DNA from: Nipponacmea schrenckii | Taxonomy: Eukaryota > Mollusca > Gastropoda > Lottiidae | Reading direction: 5' to 3' | Assembly (NCBI GenBank): GCA_030562195.1 | Contig: CM060203.1 | Coordinates: 4,974,208 to 5,038,207, forward strand | Length of the DNA: 64,000 bases | Part shown: positions 26,501 to 40,244 of the stretch, one piece after another | Layout of the letters: each line of letters starts with the position of its first letter | How positions within the stretch are numbered: the first letter of the stretch is position 1 | Translations under genes and position numbers: made by a program | The notes under the pieces: generated by a model | Told to the model about the DNA's origin: nothing | Seen by the model: only the letters and a program-made list of their open reading frames with translations | Databases searched by the model: none

Positions 26501-29500
26501 ACCCCTAGAGGAAATATTTGAATTCCTTCTAACGATTACAATCCTTTCTACTTGAGAATCTCTTTAATTGTAACAGTTTATAAAAATAAGCTCAAAAGTG
26601 AGCAAAGCATTTGCTATGTAATCTATAAAACTCATTTGGTTTTAACATAGACCTACTAAGGAACATGGATCTCTGTCTACATAATGGCTTGAATTCGACC
26701 AAAAAAACACAAAATATCCCCCCCCCAACCAAAAAAAAAGTTCATATTTTAAATGGCTGTGCCTATCTAAAATAATAATTAAAAGTTCTGATTCAGTGAA
26801 TGAACAGATATCCTGAATAATTTTTAACAGAATATTGAAAGGTTGTAGCCAGACACCAAACCCCAAAGTCAAATTCTGATCAAAAATAAAGAGATTATTA
26901 TTATGAACTACGGTACTTACAGCTTGGTCTTCAGATACAGAACGATTAATAGAATGAAATGTCAGACACGCCTCCAACTGGACATCACTGTTACAGTCTG
27001 CTGTATTGTCTGCATCACACTGATCTGGATACTGATGTACCACACCACTATCATTACTAGTTAAACTTAAATTACTACATCTTTTTTCACACACTCCTAC
27101 GTTTAGTTCACAGTTTGAACATTGATCACCATGCTAGAAAAAATATATAATTAATAAACATCTTGGAAGATATCCTCTGGAAATAATAATTAGTAATAAG
27201 AACTTGTGAAATGTTGTTTGTAAGATATGGTTTGAAACAACGATAGTTTGATTTTTAATATTAAGAAATTACTTGAAGACATTGGACATAGGATACTTTA
27301 AATGTTTTTCAACAAGGAATTTTTTTGGTTTATCAAAAGTCATATTTCAGTATCATTTGTCAATCTCCAAAATCATTTTACTACCAGCATTTTGTAGATT
27401 CTCTCAAACTTCAAACTATCTATTAAAACCTATTCAATCTAAATATGTAAAAATTATTGAAAAACTGTCTTTATCCAGCCATAAATTGTACTTGTCGATA
27501 TAATAATATACAGCGTGAAGAACGAATTTGTTAATATTGTGCACTGAGAGTGCAAATAAATTATTTATTTATTTATTTAATGTAATAAATGTTTGTATTT
27601 TTTTACAGATGAGTCAATGCCTCTATGTCAATACAGTACTGACGAAAAATTATTTTATTTCTTTGTTTTTTTGACAGTTGTAATAAAATCATTATCAGTT
27701 AACAATTTTTTAAGGAAAAAAGGGCAATGATTATTCAAAAAGAATTCATATATTTTTGCATCAATAATTGTACTGAAGGTAGCTTCTGTGAACAATTTTT
27801 GCTGAAAGGTGATTTACTATGGCCAGATCTGAGAATCGATAGTTTGAGTTAATATAATAATATGCCTATTTCCTGGCAGATATTCTGCACAATATATTGT
27901 GTAAATTCCTTCTTTATTAGCTCAAATAAACGCATTAAAGTTGCTCTGCTTATCAATAATTACCCTGTTTGAAATAAACTCATTCAAACATATAAAACAT
28001 CGAATCTTGATGGATATAAAAAAATAGGCAGCATTTGTTGTAATATATAAAGTCATACCTCAGACTCTTCACCAAAACTCAAAAAACTGGTTGCAGTAGA
28101 GATATTGCCACTGGTTGTTGTTAAGCTACAAGCACTACCAACCAGGTCTGTATTTCTGTCATATGAATGAGCTGGAATGATGACAGAAGAGAATCATAGG
28201 CAACATGCAAACTAATTTCTAACTTGGACCTAGGACCTTTAGTGTCAAGAATATGAGATAGATTAAGTAGAGCAATAAAACAGCATCTTTGTCTTCTGCT
28301 TTCTACGGAAGCGTATTAGGGCCATTCAATTTTTTTTGAATTTTCAAGTTAGTATCTTGAATTTTCAACTTAGTAACTTGAATTTTCAAGTTAATAACTT
28401 GAATTTCAAGTTAATAACTTGAATTTTCAAGTTAGTATCTTGATTTTTCAAATTAGTATCTTGAATTTTCAAGTTAGTAACTTGAATTTTCAAGTTAGTA
28501 TCTTGAATTTTCAAGTTAATAACTTGAATTTTCAAGTTAGTATCTTGATTTTTCAAGTTAGTATCTTGAATTTTCAAGTTAGTATCTTGATTTTTCAAGT
28601 TAGTAACTTGAATTTTCAAGTTAGTATCATACTATACCCACCCATTCCAACTAACATACCTCCCATCATACCATACCCACCCATTACAACATACCATATT
28701 TACCCATTATCACTAGCATACCTCCCATCACAACATACCCACCCATTACAACTGGCCTATCATACAATCTACCAGTTACACTAACCATATCTCCAATCAT
28801 ACTATACCCATCCATTCCAACTAGCATACCTCCCATCATACCATACCCACCCATTCTAACTGGCCTATCATACAATCTACCAGTTACACTAACCATACCA
28901 CCCATCATACCATACCCACCCATTCCAACTAGCATACCTCCCATCATACCATACCCATCCATTCCAACTAGCATGCCTCCCATCATACCATACCCACCCA
29001 TTACAACTAGCATACTTCATATCATACCATTCCCACCCATTACAACAGGCCTAGCATACAATCTACCAATTCCAACATGCATACCTCCCATCACATTATA
29101 CCCACACTAACCATATCTCCAATCATACTATACCCATCCATTCCAACTAGCATACCACCCATCATACCATACCCACCCATCCCAACTAGCATACCCCCAT
29201 TATACCATACCCATCCATTCCAACTAGCATACCTCCCATCATACCATACCCACCCATTACAACTAGCATACCTCATATCATACCATACCCACCCATTACA
29301 ACAGGCCTAGCATACAATTTACCAATTCCACAATGCATACCTCCCTTCACACCATACCCACCCATTTCAACTAGCATACCTCCCATCATACCATACCCAC
29401 CCATTTCAATTAGCATACCTCCCATCAGGTATACAGGCCTGTTGTAATAGGTGGGTATGGTATGATAGGAGGTATGCTAGTTGGAATGGAAGGGTATGGT

Positions 29501-32500
29501 ATGATGGGAGGTATGCTTAGTGGAATTGGTAGATTGTATGATAGGCCTGTTGTAATGGGTGGTTATGGTATGATAGGAGGTATGCTAGTTGGAATGGGTG
29601 GGTATGGTATGATAGGAGGTATGCTAGTTGTAATGGGTGGGTATGGTATGATGGAGGTATGCTTAGTTGAATTGGTAAGTATGATGATTTGCAGTTTAAT
29701 TGGGTGGTTATAGGTATGATGAGGAGTGTATGCTAAGTTGGAATGGGTGGGTATGGTATGATGGGAGGTATGCAATTAGTTAGCTAATGGGTGGTTATGG
29801 TATGATAGGAGGTATGCTAGTTGGAATGGGTGGAGGATATGGGTATCCGATAGGAGGTATGCTAGTTGGAATGGGTGGTTATGGTATGATAGGAGGTATG
29901 CTTTATGTTAATGGGTGAGGTATGGTATTGAGATTATGGAATAGGTAGATTGTATGCTAGGCCAGTTGGAATGGGTGCGTATGGTAGGTATGCTAATTGG
30001 AATTGGTGGGTATAGTATGATACTAACTTGAAAATTCAAGATACTAACTTGAAAATTCAAGTTATTAACTTGAAAATTCAAGATACTAACTTGAAAATTC
30101 AAGATACTAACTTGAAAATTCAAGTTACTAACTTGAAAATTCAAGTTACTAACTTGAAAATTCAAGTTACTAACCTGAAAATTCAAGTTACTAACTTGAA
30201 AATTAAAAAAAAAAAAAATTGAATGGCCCTAATACGCTTCTGTAGCTTTCCAATAATTCCTTATTTTATTAAAAAATATTTTTGTTAAAATTACTATTAT
30301 TTAGATTATAATATGGACTTATAACACCAGGAAATAAAAACTCAATACTAGACAAGACTTTGTTGTAATTTCTGCAGGATACTTGACCTCAATATTTCGT
30401 GTCAAAGCACAAATTGCGTTATTACTTTTAAGTGAACAAAATTTTACAAGAAACTGTGAATCAAATTCAAGTTGTCTTAATCTGTATAGAGTGTGAGGAA
30501 GGAGGTCTGAGGGAAGTGTGAAATACACATTAATTTCTAAGATAACGGATATATAATGTTTAAGGGGAATCATGACTTTATATACGTCGGAATCAATTTT
30601 GATTGTAATTTAAATATTTCAAACTCAAATATTAAATAAATATAATAAATAATATATAAATCCTGACATTTAGTAAACCTTTAAGTTAAGTTCTTACTAA
30701 TTATTAGAAAATTACTGGAGGTTTTTAGGCAAAATAAACGCCTAATTGAAATTATTCTAAATTTTCAAATCAAAATTTCAACAAGACTCTATGAGGACCT
30801 ACACTAATACTTGTTGTATCTTAGTATACTCCATTTTTAAAAACAGATTCCGTTTCATAGATACTTAGATTTTAAATAGCATATGTTTTCAATATTTTCA
30901 GGTAAAGTATACTGTTTGTGATAGACCGGTACTGCACTTTTAAGAATAATAAACTTAAGTAGCAGAATTGATCCTTGATAAAAGATTTGTCACAATCTTC
31001 CCTCATTTATACTTCTTATTCTTAAAATAGAAACTGGTAATCTATATGATCACACACACCAGGAAAACGTGCTGTATTTTACTCATGTGATTGTCTACAC
31101 ATCTGTCTGTATGCTAAGGAATACTTGGTGGTGGAAAAATAGCAAAATGAGTAAGGTCCAAATGGGAAGGGGTGATATGGGAGAGGGGCGAAACGAAGAA
31201 AGGGAGAAATGGGAGGCGAGGTAATTGAGAAGGGGGAAATATGGAGAAGGGGGAAATGGGAATAATTTAAGATCAAACTGGTAGGGATGAACTGGGAAGG
31301 AACGATATGGGAAGACATCATTAAAATAAATCGTTCTATAAATTCTCCCACAAGTCAAATCAAAACTCACCAGAGAGTCGTTCTCTATCTGAACTTTGCA
31401 CACGAATAAATGGTTCACTTTTACATTGCCGCTGTTTACGTAACCTTCGCTTTCTTTGAGCTTCTATAGATTGGTTGTAAGTGGTACAAACATCAGAAGT
31501 AGACCGGAACACTGGAGACTGGAAGTACAAGGATAACAACTGACGAGATTGTCTTTAACCAAGACTCGTAGAAATGAAATGAAATGAGTTGTACGTCCTA
31601 TTCTTCTGCAAAGGACAATGCTTGATTAGTTAGCTCAACTGGAGTAATGGGCGGATTTGAATTATCCAAGGTTACCAGACTACTATTGTCAACATGACCC
31701 ACAGCAACCAATATTTAGTTCTAATACCAAGCAGAAGATGTAAGATCTCAAAATGAGTTTCCAGTACAGAAACGACTGAGGGATGTTTTCCTTCAACACT
31801 AAACAGTTTTAATTACCAAAGTATTGGTCCTGATAATGATAAAATATTAATAACATAAACAGAACTTTTTACACTAGATGTACTAATTCTTACTTTATTA
31901 CATAACAGCTTTGAACACAAGAAATATGGATGTACTACTTCTTACATAATGCGTTTCAAAACACAGGATATATACATATACTACTTTTTACTTTATTACA
32001 TACTATGTTTCAAAACACAGGATATATGGATGTACTACTTCTTACTTTATTACATACAAAAAAAAAAATTACAATATATAGTAAAATTTTGGAAGCCATT
32101 CCAAAGATCAAAACATATTGCCACTTTTTTAGTTGGTAATAAATTTTACTTGATAACGTTACCTGTATGTGTTTCGAAACATATTATGTAATAAAGTAAG
32201 AAGTAGTACATTAGTGTTTAAAGTAACATACCTATTTCTATATATCTTACAAACAATATAAATAGAGCTTGTCTAGTTTTAATTTAACTGAACATCTCAA
32301 TTAGAAAGCGTAAGTTATGTACTTACAATACGTGTATCTGGAAAGTTCTGAAGTTTTGTATCATTTTCACTGAAATTATTTTCCTCCATGAAAACCTACA
32401 AAAATATTAAATTCACATTTCATTCAATTTGTATTTTTTGGTAAGCATGGATCTGGTATTAGTAAACAAGACATTATTATGTAGTGGATAGAAAGTGATA

Positions 32501-35500
32501 TGAATAAAATGGAGATTTGACATTTTACTGCCAGGACTGCAGCATTAGACAAATTAAATAATAATTAGCTAGTTTCATTAAAAGAGATATTATAAACCCA
32601 CTTCACTTCTTCTGGATAGTATTATGTCCTAAATATCAATAAAATTTGAAACATTAACAATAATCATAATAATTTTTAATCCGGAGCATAAATTGCTGGT
32701 TTTTGAATAGAAATGTTAAACAAATAAATGGAACCAGAAGATCTAACTGGATTATAATCTTCAACATAAAGGATAAATGGCTATAATTTCAATTAACAAA
32801 AATATCCAGTTCACTCACACAAAAATATGCTGCATTTCCTTATTGTGTTCAAGCCATTATCATGTTCAACACCTCAAATTTGATGCTAATTTCTAGTTTA
32901 GGGTGTTATAAGAGATACTCTCCTATAGAAGCACTAACCAAGCAGTCACCAAACCTTTGGTACAGAAATTACGGAATTCATCCTGGAGTTCTTTATAAAA
33001 TTGTTTCACAATTTCTTGTGTTACAGAAAGATTTTTATCATCAACAATCCCTGTAAGAATCAGCTTGTCCTAATGGTAGGAATCATGTAGGCCTACTATG
33101 ATAAATAAATCACACCTAAATTTTATTTCTATGACTTAACACACCATTTCCATATCTGTAATTTGCATGTATTCAGGAATTTAATTCTTATGACATTCCA
33201 AAGTCCAACAATTGAAATCTAAAAAACTTCAGAAATAAACTAAAATGTGAGATTTCTAATTATTGCTCTTTTACTGCTCACAAAATATGAATTCCTGCTA
33301 CGACTCTTTCATGCCATTCATCACCTGAAATTCCAATGTCTTAAAATTTGAACCTAAGAAATAAATGATAACTAGATATTTTATGATTTTACCTATGACA
33401 GAACCTTAAATCATTATTGCTTTTTTACTCAACACACAAATTCTATTGCTGCCATTATTTGAAAATTCCTGAAAGTCTGATGAATGGAAGCTAAGAAATG
33501 TGATTTTACCTGCGATAGTGCCTTAAAAATTATTCCTGTTTCACCATACACAAATATCCCAGACTGCATAGATCATAAAGAAATGAGAGAAAATCCTGAT
33601 TTATAGTAATATCAATGATTGTACACACAAATAGCCTGCGATTACTGAAGAACAAAGACCATCAAAGAAGGTATTTATATGAAAATCTGACCCAAAGCCT
33701 GAAGCCAAAATGACAGCTAATATGACGTTATTGGAAAGACAATGGCCTAATTACCGTAAAAATCTAGGACAAACATATGCCTGAAGCTCAACATATTATG
33801 CCAAAGCTTGTCAATTGCATTATCTCATTACCTGCAGGTCCAACAACGTAAAAAAATGACGTCATTTGACCCCAAGTTCAAGACTTGCAGGAATTGATTC
33901 CACTAGACAAACAAAATGTCCAGCAAATAATTTGAATCACTATTATTTGTTTTTAAAGATAAAATAGGACCATAAGGGGTGACATGAAGGTTGCTATAAT
34001 CTGCTACTTTTACATCTAGGTTAATTGTAGACTATCCTAAATCCTATATTAATCTTATATTTTTATCTTCCTATCAATTTCTGGTTCACATCATCTTATA
34101 AAAAAGGTGTGCTTGAAACTGAGGTTTTGAAATATCTTATATGTTTAGCTCTCTTGTTGTCTATATTACCTATTCCCCAAAATCCAATCTTGTAGCTCTC
34201 CCATATGATATACAAAGATTAAAGGATAATTTCCACATTTAGGGGGGTTGTAAAGCGGTATTCTGAAATTTGTATATGAATAGGGTACACTGACACCATT
34301 GATTTGAACCAATCTGATTATCTACCAGATTTCTATGATTGTGTTTCTATACTGCAGTAGTAATATGACCTCACGTCTTTATACATCATGATTATCATTT
34401 GAGTCTTAAAGCCCTTAACTCTAGCTCATAATATTCTTTTAAGTTTTATTTTAAAATAAGTGAATAAGCAAGACATGACCAGAAAACCTAAAGGCATTCT
34501 GTGATGTTTTGTTGTTATCTTGATCTAATAATGCATTCAGACACTTAGTTAAGCCAGCTTAACTATCAACCATTCTTCAAGACTAGTTTACTATGTCTTG
34601 TGAGCATTCAGATGTGCATAATAGTTAAACCAGCTTTGACATAAGCTTAGTTGTTATCAGGCAGTTAGTTGAAAGGTCACAATATAATTAGGCCTACATA
34701 TGTGCATTATGACAACAAAATAAAAAGAAATACTTGTAGAAAAGTTGATAGTTAACCTTCAGTCGTCAATAAAAAATGAAACTCACTTCATCTACAGTTT
34801 CTAGTGAATCATACTGAGTATCATCTGTCTCCATGATAACAGAAGGGCTCCGTTCACTTTTGGTTTTGTTTTGATGAGATCTAGCACTGACTACTGAATG
34901 TGGAAGAGTTTTGGATTGTTCACAATCTGATAAAGATGGGACTTTACTAATACTAAGTATGGTTCTAGACTGTTTCACATGTTCATCTTCCTTTATAGTA
35001 TCTAAAGAATGGAAGCAGAAGTCATCTTTCAACATATCAAATCTGTCACATGAAACAGACACAGCTTGTCGAGTTCTTTTGAATTCTGAAAATGATGGAA
35101 TATACAGACGTGGTTTGCTAGAGAGCGAATGAGAAGAGGTACAACTGGTGGTGTTGGCGTATAAGTCAGAAGGATTCTGATCACATGAAAAAGATTGGCG
35201 TCTTAAACAAATAGATTTAATTTTGGTGTCATTCGACAAACTTTTTATTTCATTTGTACTATTTCTTTCTATGCTGCTGTCAGGATCATCTCTCACAGTG
35301 TCATAGCTTTGTGAAAGATCAATGTTTGACATTGCCTTTCTCAGTTCAAATTTTTGTGAGGACAATGTATTGCGTTTTAACAAGTCGGCATGCTTGATTA
35401 AATGTTTTTTAAACAGTTCATTATTCATCAACATATCCACTCTGGAAATGGGTTTCTCATAATGGAACACATTTTTCAAACTTCCTTCAGACTGTTCTCC

Positions 35501-35671
35501 AGTTAAGGCAAAGTTCTGGGATGTTGACCATGGCCCTGAATGGGATTCCTTTCCAACTTGCTCAGAACTTTTATTCTGATCACAGACCAGTGGCTGTTTC
35601 CAAATAGGAACTGGAATTTTTGACACCTTTTTATCACTCGTTGACTTTTTCATTTTCACCTTGGAAGTCAT
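18911..35671 (-). CDS. Rho guanine nucleotide exchange factor (DH-PH), 15 coding exons, 912 aa
   Basis: Coding exons in transcript order: 34787-35671, 32327-32395, 31371-31518, 28059-28171, 26921-27133, 24380-24568, 23552-23689, 22166-22249, 21536-21681, 21125-21239, 20735-20827, 20367-20525, 19841-20005, 19447-19545, 18911-19033. All are AG/GT with compatible phases; total 2739 bp ending in TGA. The start is taken as the ATG at 35669-35671 (MTSKVKMKKS); an AG 20 bp upstream could be an acceptor, so an upstream exon is possible. Residues 1 to about 510 are Ser-rich and low-complexity with no domain I recognise. The DH domain (about 514-700) starts MTQREIIHEICEVEMNYGRD and contains SFLMLPVQQIVRYPLMLKRL; the PH domain (about 742-890) ends with a Trp-containing helix, KLWIHHLKQ. 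Such proteins load GTP on Rho-family GTPases at membranes or the cytoskeleton. I could not assign the ARHGEF/PLEKHG subfamily. Confidence 0.88.
21783..21895. repeat. Inverted repeat with 30-bp arms in RhoGEF intron
   Basis: The arms ATTGTTTATTCATACTGCTA...(21783-21812) and their complement (21866-21895) differ at a few bases and enclose about 53 bp. The ACGTTTCAA core near the arm tips recalls the palindrome at 4433-4627; the relationship is unproven. Confidence 0.6.
22337..22555. repeat. Minisatellite, 22-bp unit, about 10 copies
   Basis: Copies of GCGGTATAGAAGAACAATAC followed by AA, in the RhoGEF intron just upstream of exon 8 (acceptor at 22250), so between branch region and exon. Open frames across it are repeat artefacts. 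Confidence 0.93.
28304..30244. mobile_element. 1.94-kb foldback element inside RhoGEF intron 3
   Basis: The ends are inverted copies of TAC(G/A)GAAGCGTATTAGGGC (28304 onward, and up to 30244), flanked by the identical 6-mer GCTTTC at 28298-28303 and 30245-30250. Each arm has an outer zone of about 20-bp units (TTGAATTTTCAAGTTAGTAA), itself palindromic. The inner zone has units of about 39-54 bp such as CATACCCACCCATTCCAACT followed by AGCATACCTCCCATCATAC. The right arm is the reverse complement; the turn is near 29430. The arms are unequal (about 1.13 and 0.81 kb). There is no transposase. The architecture resembles Drosophila FB and sea-urchin TU foldback elements; common origin is not claimed. 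Confidence 0.85.
31871..32217. repeat. Hairpin-forming repeat in RhoGEF intron 2
   Basis: Two to three direct units of about 60 bp (GTACTACTTCTTACTTTATT followed by ACATACTATGTTTCAAAACA) at 31871-32055 and an inverted copy at 32163-32217. The outer ends are ACACTA and TAGTGT. It ends about 110 bp from the exon-2 donor at 32326. Confidence 0.75.
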
Positions 35672-36504
35672 CTTCAACAATAATTCCTGCAATCCTTCTA
35701 CATTCTTTTCAATTCAACATTAAATTTTAAACCAATCTGAAATATACAGGATATTATATAGACTTCATAATAAAAACATTTGAAATATTCCAAATTATAT
35801 AACAGGCCTACTTGTATTGATAACTTCATTTAAAAACTGTCATAACTATTTGAATATATATATAGTATAGGCCCTATATCCAGGTTAATGACATCAACAT
35901 AAGGAATTTTGTGTTATTTGAACCTGAAGATATCTAATAAAAATGAAATGAAATGGAGTATTACATCTTACTTTTATATTTGAGTCATGCAGTTTAACAA
36001 TGCCATACAATGAAAAGAGGAAAAGTTGGCAAAAAATTTTTAGCCAGCCATCTCTTTTTCTGTTTCCATCTATGAAGGGATTCACTTAAATGTACACAGC
36101 CTAGAGGAATTCTTCAAACTCTCTGACTTATGGAAGGGTTTCATTACCAAAATTATTCACTTAATCACTTTAGGGGTCAACTTCACATTTGACAATCAGT
36201 CATGGGCTGAAAGGTTTATTTGTAAAATCCAGAAATTGTTGATTTGTTTCTGAAACCATAGTCTTTATATTATGTATGTATAACTTGTAATTTATGAATA
36301 AATATTGTTTAAAAAAATGAAATTGTGATTATTGCTTTTCATTCAGAATATCATCAAATAGGCTGAATAGTAAACTATTGATTTATTTTCTTTTAAAAAC
36401 AATGATATTTGATGATTGATTTAATTTGACTTTGTTAAATAAGCAACTGCTTTACAGATTGATTTTGTGAATAGTGTAGACATAGAAGCCCTTCAATACT
36501 GGCT

Positions 36505-37430
36505 TGCACCACTGACAGGGAACACTGTATCACAAACCATATCACCTAGACCACTGACAGGGAACACTGTATCACAAACCATATTACCTAGACCACTGAC
36601 AGGGAACACTGTATCACAAACCATATAACCTAGACCACTGACAGGGAACACTGTATCACAAACCATATTACCTAGACCACTGACAGGGAACACTGTATCA
36701 CAAACCATATTACCTAGACCACTGACAGGGAACACTGTATCACAAACCATATTACCTAGACCACTGACAGGGAACACTGTATCACAAACCATATTACCTA
36801 GACCACTGACAGGGAACACTGTATCACAAACCATATTACCTAGACCACTGACAGGGAACACTGTATCACAAACCATATTACCTAGACCACTGACAGGGAA
36901 CACTGTATCACAAACCATATTACCTACACCACTGACAGGGAACACTGTATCACAAACCATATTACCTAGACCACTGACAGGGAACACTGTATCACAAACC
37001 ATATTGCCTAGACCACTGACAGGGAACACTGTATCACAAACCATATTACCTAGACCACTGACAGGGAACACTGTATCACAAACCATATTACCTAGACCAC
37101 TGACAGGGAACACTGTATCACAAACCATATTACCTAGACCACTGACAGGGAACACTGTATCACAAACCATATTACCTAGACCACTGACAGGGAACACTGT
37201 ATCACAAACCATATTACCTAGACCACTGACAGGGAACACTGTATCACAAACCATATTACCTAGACCACTGACAGGGAACACTGTATCACAAACCATATTA
37301 CCTAGACCACTGACAGGGAACACTGTATCACAAACCATATGACCTACACCACTGACAGGGAACACTGTATCACAAACCATATTACCTAGACCACTGACAG
37401 GGAACACTGTATCACAAACCAAATTATCTG
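36505..37430. repeat. 42-bp minisatellite, about 22 near-identical copies
   Basis: Unit CCACTGACAGGGAACACTGT, ATCACAAACC, ATATTACCTAGA. Copies differ at only a few positions (ATTACC/ATAACC/ATCACC/ATGACC; TAGA/TACA). The unit length is a multiple of three without stops, so long frames stay open on both strands. It lies 0.8 kb upstream of the RhoGEF start codon. Confidence 0.97.
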
Positions 37431-40240
37431 AAACACTGCCATTTGATTTTTATCATCAACATTCAAAACAAATAGAAAACTGTAATTGCTGCTACTTACA
37501 CTAACAGTATACCTGGCTTTTCGTATAGGGTGAAAAACACATCTCATGTCTCCTGTCCATCCAATATTATAATTTAATTGAACAAACACTAATTCATATC
37601 AACAGTTGAATGAATAGCTTTTTGAATTCCATGTGTGCATAATTCCACAACACAGATAGTTCTAAAGTATCCATAAGATAAAGTAGAATAATAAGAGTGC
37701 ATGAGTTTGTCCACAAATCTTTAAATTCCTCTTCACAAGACACCAGACTAACTTAAAATAACTGAGATTTTTTGTGTCACTAAAGAGGTACAATGTCAAC
37801 CCTGTTAAATGAAAATCAAATGTTTGACTAGCACAATTAACAAATTGGGCTAATAGCAAGCCAGATTAGAGCTAATCTCTAGATAATCCATTTAACAATA
37901 ATGAAACAAAACTGAGAAAACATTCCTTAGATTACCTACCCCCTGACTAATCTCTTTATCCCCTCAGATAATGTCTGTACTTGGGACCAGCCCAAATCTA
38001 GTTATGAGATAAGACTCTGAAAGAAATCAAGACTTATTGATATAAATGATCAATTTGTTTATGGTTCACTTGTATTTTACCTTAATTAACAATTATATAT
38101 AACATATAACCTTAAAGCTACAGGCTCACATTTCTCATTATACACTGCATAGAACTCTTAACAGCCAAATTATTTCTGACTACTCAATAGACATACTAAC
38201 ACTACACTCTAAAAAATACTTTCTTCAATGTTCACTTAATTATTTTAGTAACCAGATGATAATTTTAGTAGCTGCTGCTGATTCTGCCCTGCTTTGGTCT
38301 ATATTTTTGGTTAAAGAATTGTTTCGCTCATAGAGATTTTATTAAAACTGAGAAAATTAGTTGACTGTCAAAAAGTGACAGTGATATTGTCATGTGGTCA
38401 AGTAAGAGCACAAGAATGAGGGCGTCTTCAGAAATATGAAAATCTGATTACCTTCATAATCCAATAGATACATGTTTTAGTTGCACTGAATCTCTATTAT
38501 TATGATGTTGTAACAAAGAAATAGGACCTTAACAACATAACTATGTCATTATTGTAAGGTATACAATCAGATATCCAACACCTAATAATACGTTTTTACA
38601 ATAAATGATCAAATTTCAATCTTAGTGGATTAAAATAGATTACAGATTAGATCACTTAAAATACACTATAGGTTTTAAAACTACCAAATTAACATTATCA
38701 GTAAGAAAATAACAAGAGAAATATCTTTTCTAAACTAATGACACAGAGCTCTACCATAGGAACAATTTTACTGTTAGTTATTCAAGCATTATTACAAAGT
38801 TTATTCTTTTAAATATGTCCAATGATTTATGTATTGTGTCCTGTATCTATGGAATAAAATTGCTTTAGTATCAGTTATTGTCAAATAGGTATATGAACAC
38901 TTTGATAATTTATATACTGTCAAACAGTGGTTGAACACTACTAGCATTCATTTACTGTCAAATAGTGGTTAAACGCTTGTATCATTCATATACTGTCAAA
39001 TTTAATGTAAAATAGGACATTTTACTAAATAGACCTACATGGAACTCATACAATACCTATTCTCTACTTTTCACTTAAAGTAAAACAGGAATAATCCACA
39101 TTTACCATGAAATTCAGTTAACACTTTATATATATATATTCTCAAAAAAGAATCCAAAACAGAGCTAAATAAGAGCACAAATGTACAATAAATATCTGCC
39201 ATTTGCTGATTATTGACTAAACAAGTAAATTGTATATGAGAGATTGGGTAGGTTATTGTTTACTTGCTGGTATAGTGATATTATTATTATTATTATTATT
39301 GTAATAGAGATAAATGGAAGATAATTGTCATCAATATTTCTCATTGTCTATAATTAATCTACTGATTTTATAGTCAGATAACAAGCCCAATCTATTCTTT
39401 TATTATTGATTCTCTCAAACATCAATATCAAAATAGCAAACTATCATGTAATATCATTTCATTTATGGCAACAAGGTACTACACTATCAAATGAAATAAA
39501 AATGCTTGAGTGTTGTTGACAATAGTAACAGTTTATTATTTTTAAGTCGGTTCACTTACTGTCAAATATTTTTTTTAAAAAGTGTCCGTTATTTGTTTGA
39601 TTTTTGGATAATTGTTTTAGACAGTTTTTCTTTTACAATATTTATTTAATGAAATTAAGGAGTCACACTAGACAAAATTTCAAATTTGACACAAGCTTGA
39701 TATCTGACCACAATAAATCACATTTTTAAAATGTGTGACGTTAAATATCAAACCCTAAATAATACTGAGAGTGCTAGATTGTTTTGATGTTAATGAATGA
39801 GTCCAGCAGTAAAACTTTAATTTTAATATGACTATCCAGAAAGGAACCTTAGGTATGAAAAATAGATAAAATCGAAACTAACAGGAACTGTTATAACTGT
39901 TAGCATTATGCAATTATATTTTTTTTATAACTTAAGATATGTGAGGTTGTTTACAATAATAAGCATCCAATGAAACATGTAAAAATAACAATTTAGCTTT
40001 AAATAATCCATTTGATATAATTTTGCACTACAGAAATATTCTATATTTGTTGTAAGACTGACACTCAAGAAATACCAGTTAACTTAATCTGAACTCATGT
40101 AACCTTTAATCAGTCAGTGAGATGTGTTAATTCATCTCAAGCCATAGAATCCCTCACACTGTCAATTCTTTGGCTTAAAAGATAGTTTTCGCACTTTATC
40201 CCTTACATAACATAAGGTAAAGGTACACAAACTTTGCACT
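37431..40240. other. Intergenic AT-rich DNA; no gene seen
   Basis: Between two minisatellites, upstream of the RhoGEF start. The only simple structure is an (ATT)n run at 39276-39301. A 5' UTR exon of the RhoGEF could lie here but none is recognisable. Confidence 0.5.
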
Positions 40241-40244
40241 ATAG

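Noticed and set aside
28386..30222. Frames such as MKIQVTNLKNQDTNLK and MLVVMGGYGMMGGM
   Set aside because: Translations of the foldback arms; the mirrored arm gives the same peptides on the other strand.
28298..30250. CRISPR array or bacterial mobile element reading of the regular repeats
   Set aside because: Spliced animal genes surround it, the repeats have no unique spacers, and the structure is a mirrored foldback.
35672..35692. Extending the RhoGEF start upstream to 35692
   Set aside because: The upstream codon is TTG, not ATG, and the preceding CAG may be a splice acceptor. I used the first ATG at 35669-35671.
36493..37422. 309-codon minus-strand frame of repeated MVCDTVFPVSGLGN
   Set aside because: It is a translation of the 42-bp minisatellite; no stops because the unit is a multiple of three. 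The opposite strand is equally open, and there are no splice or start signals.
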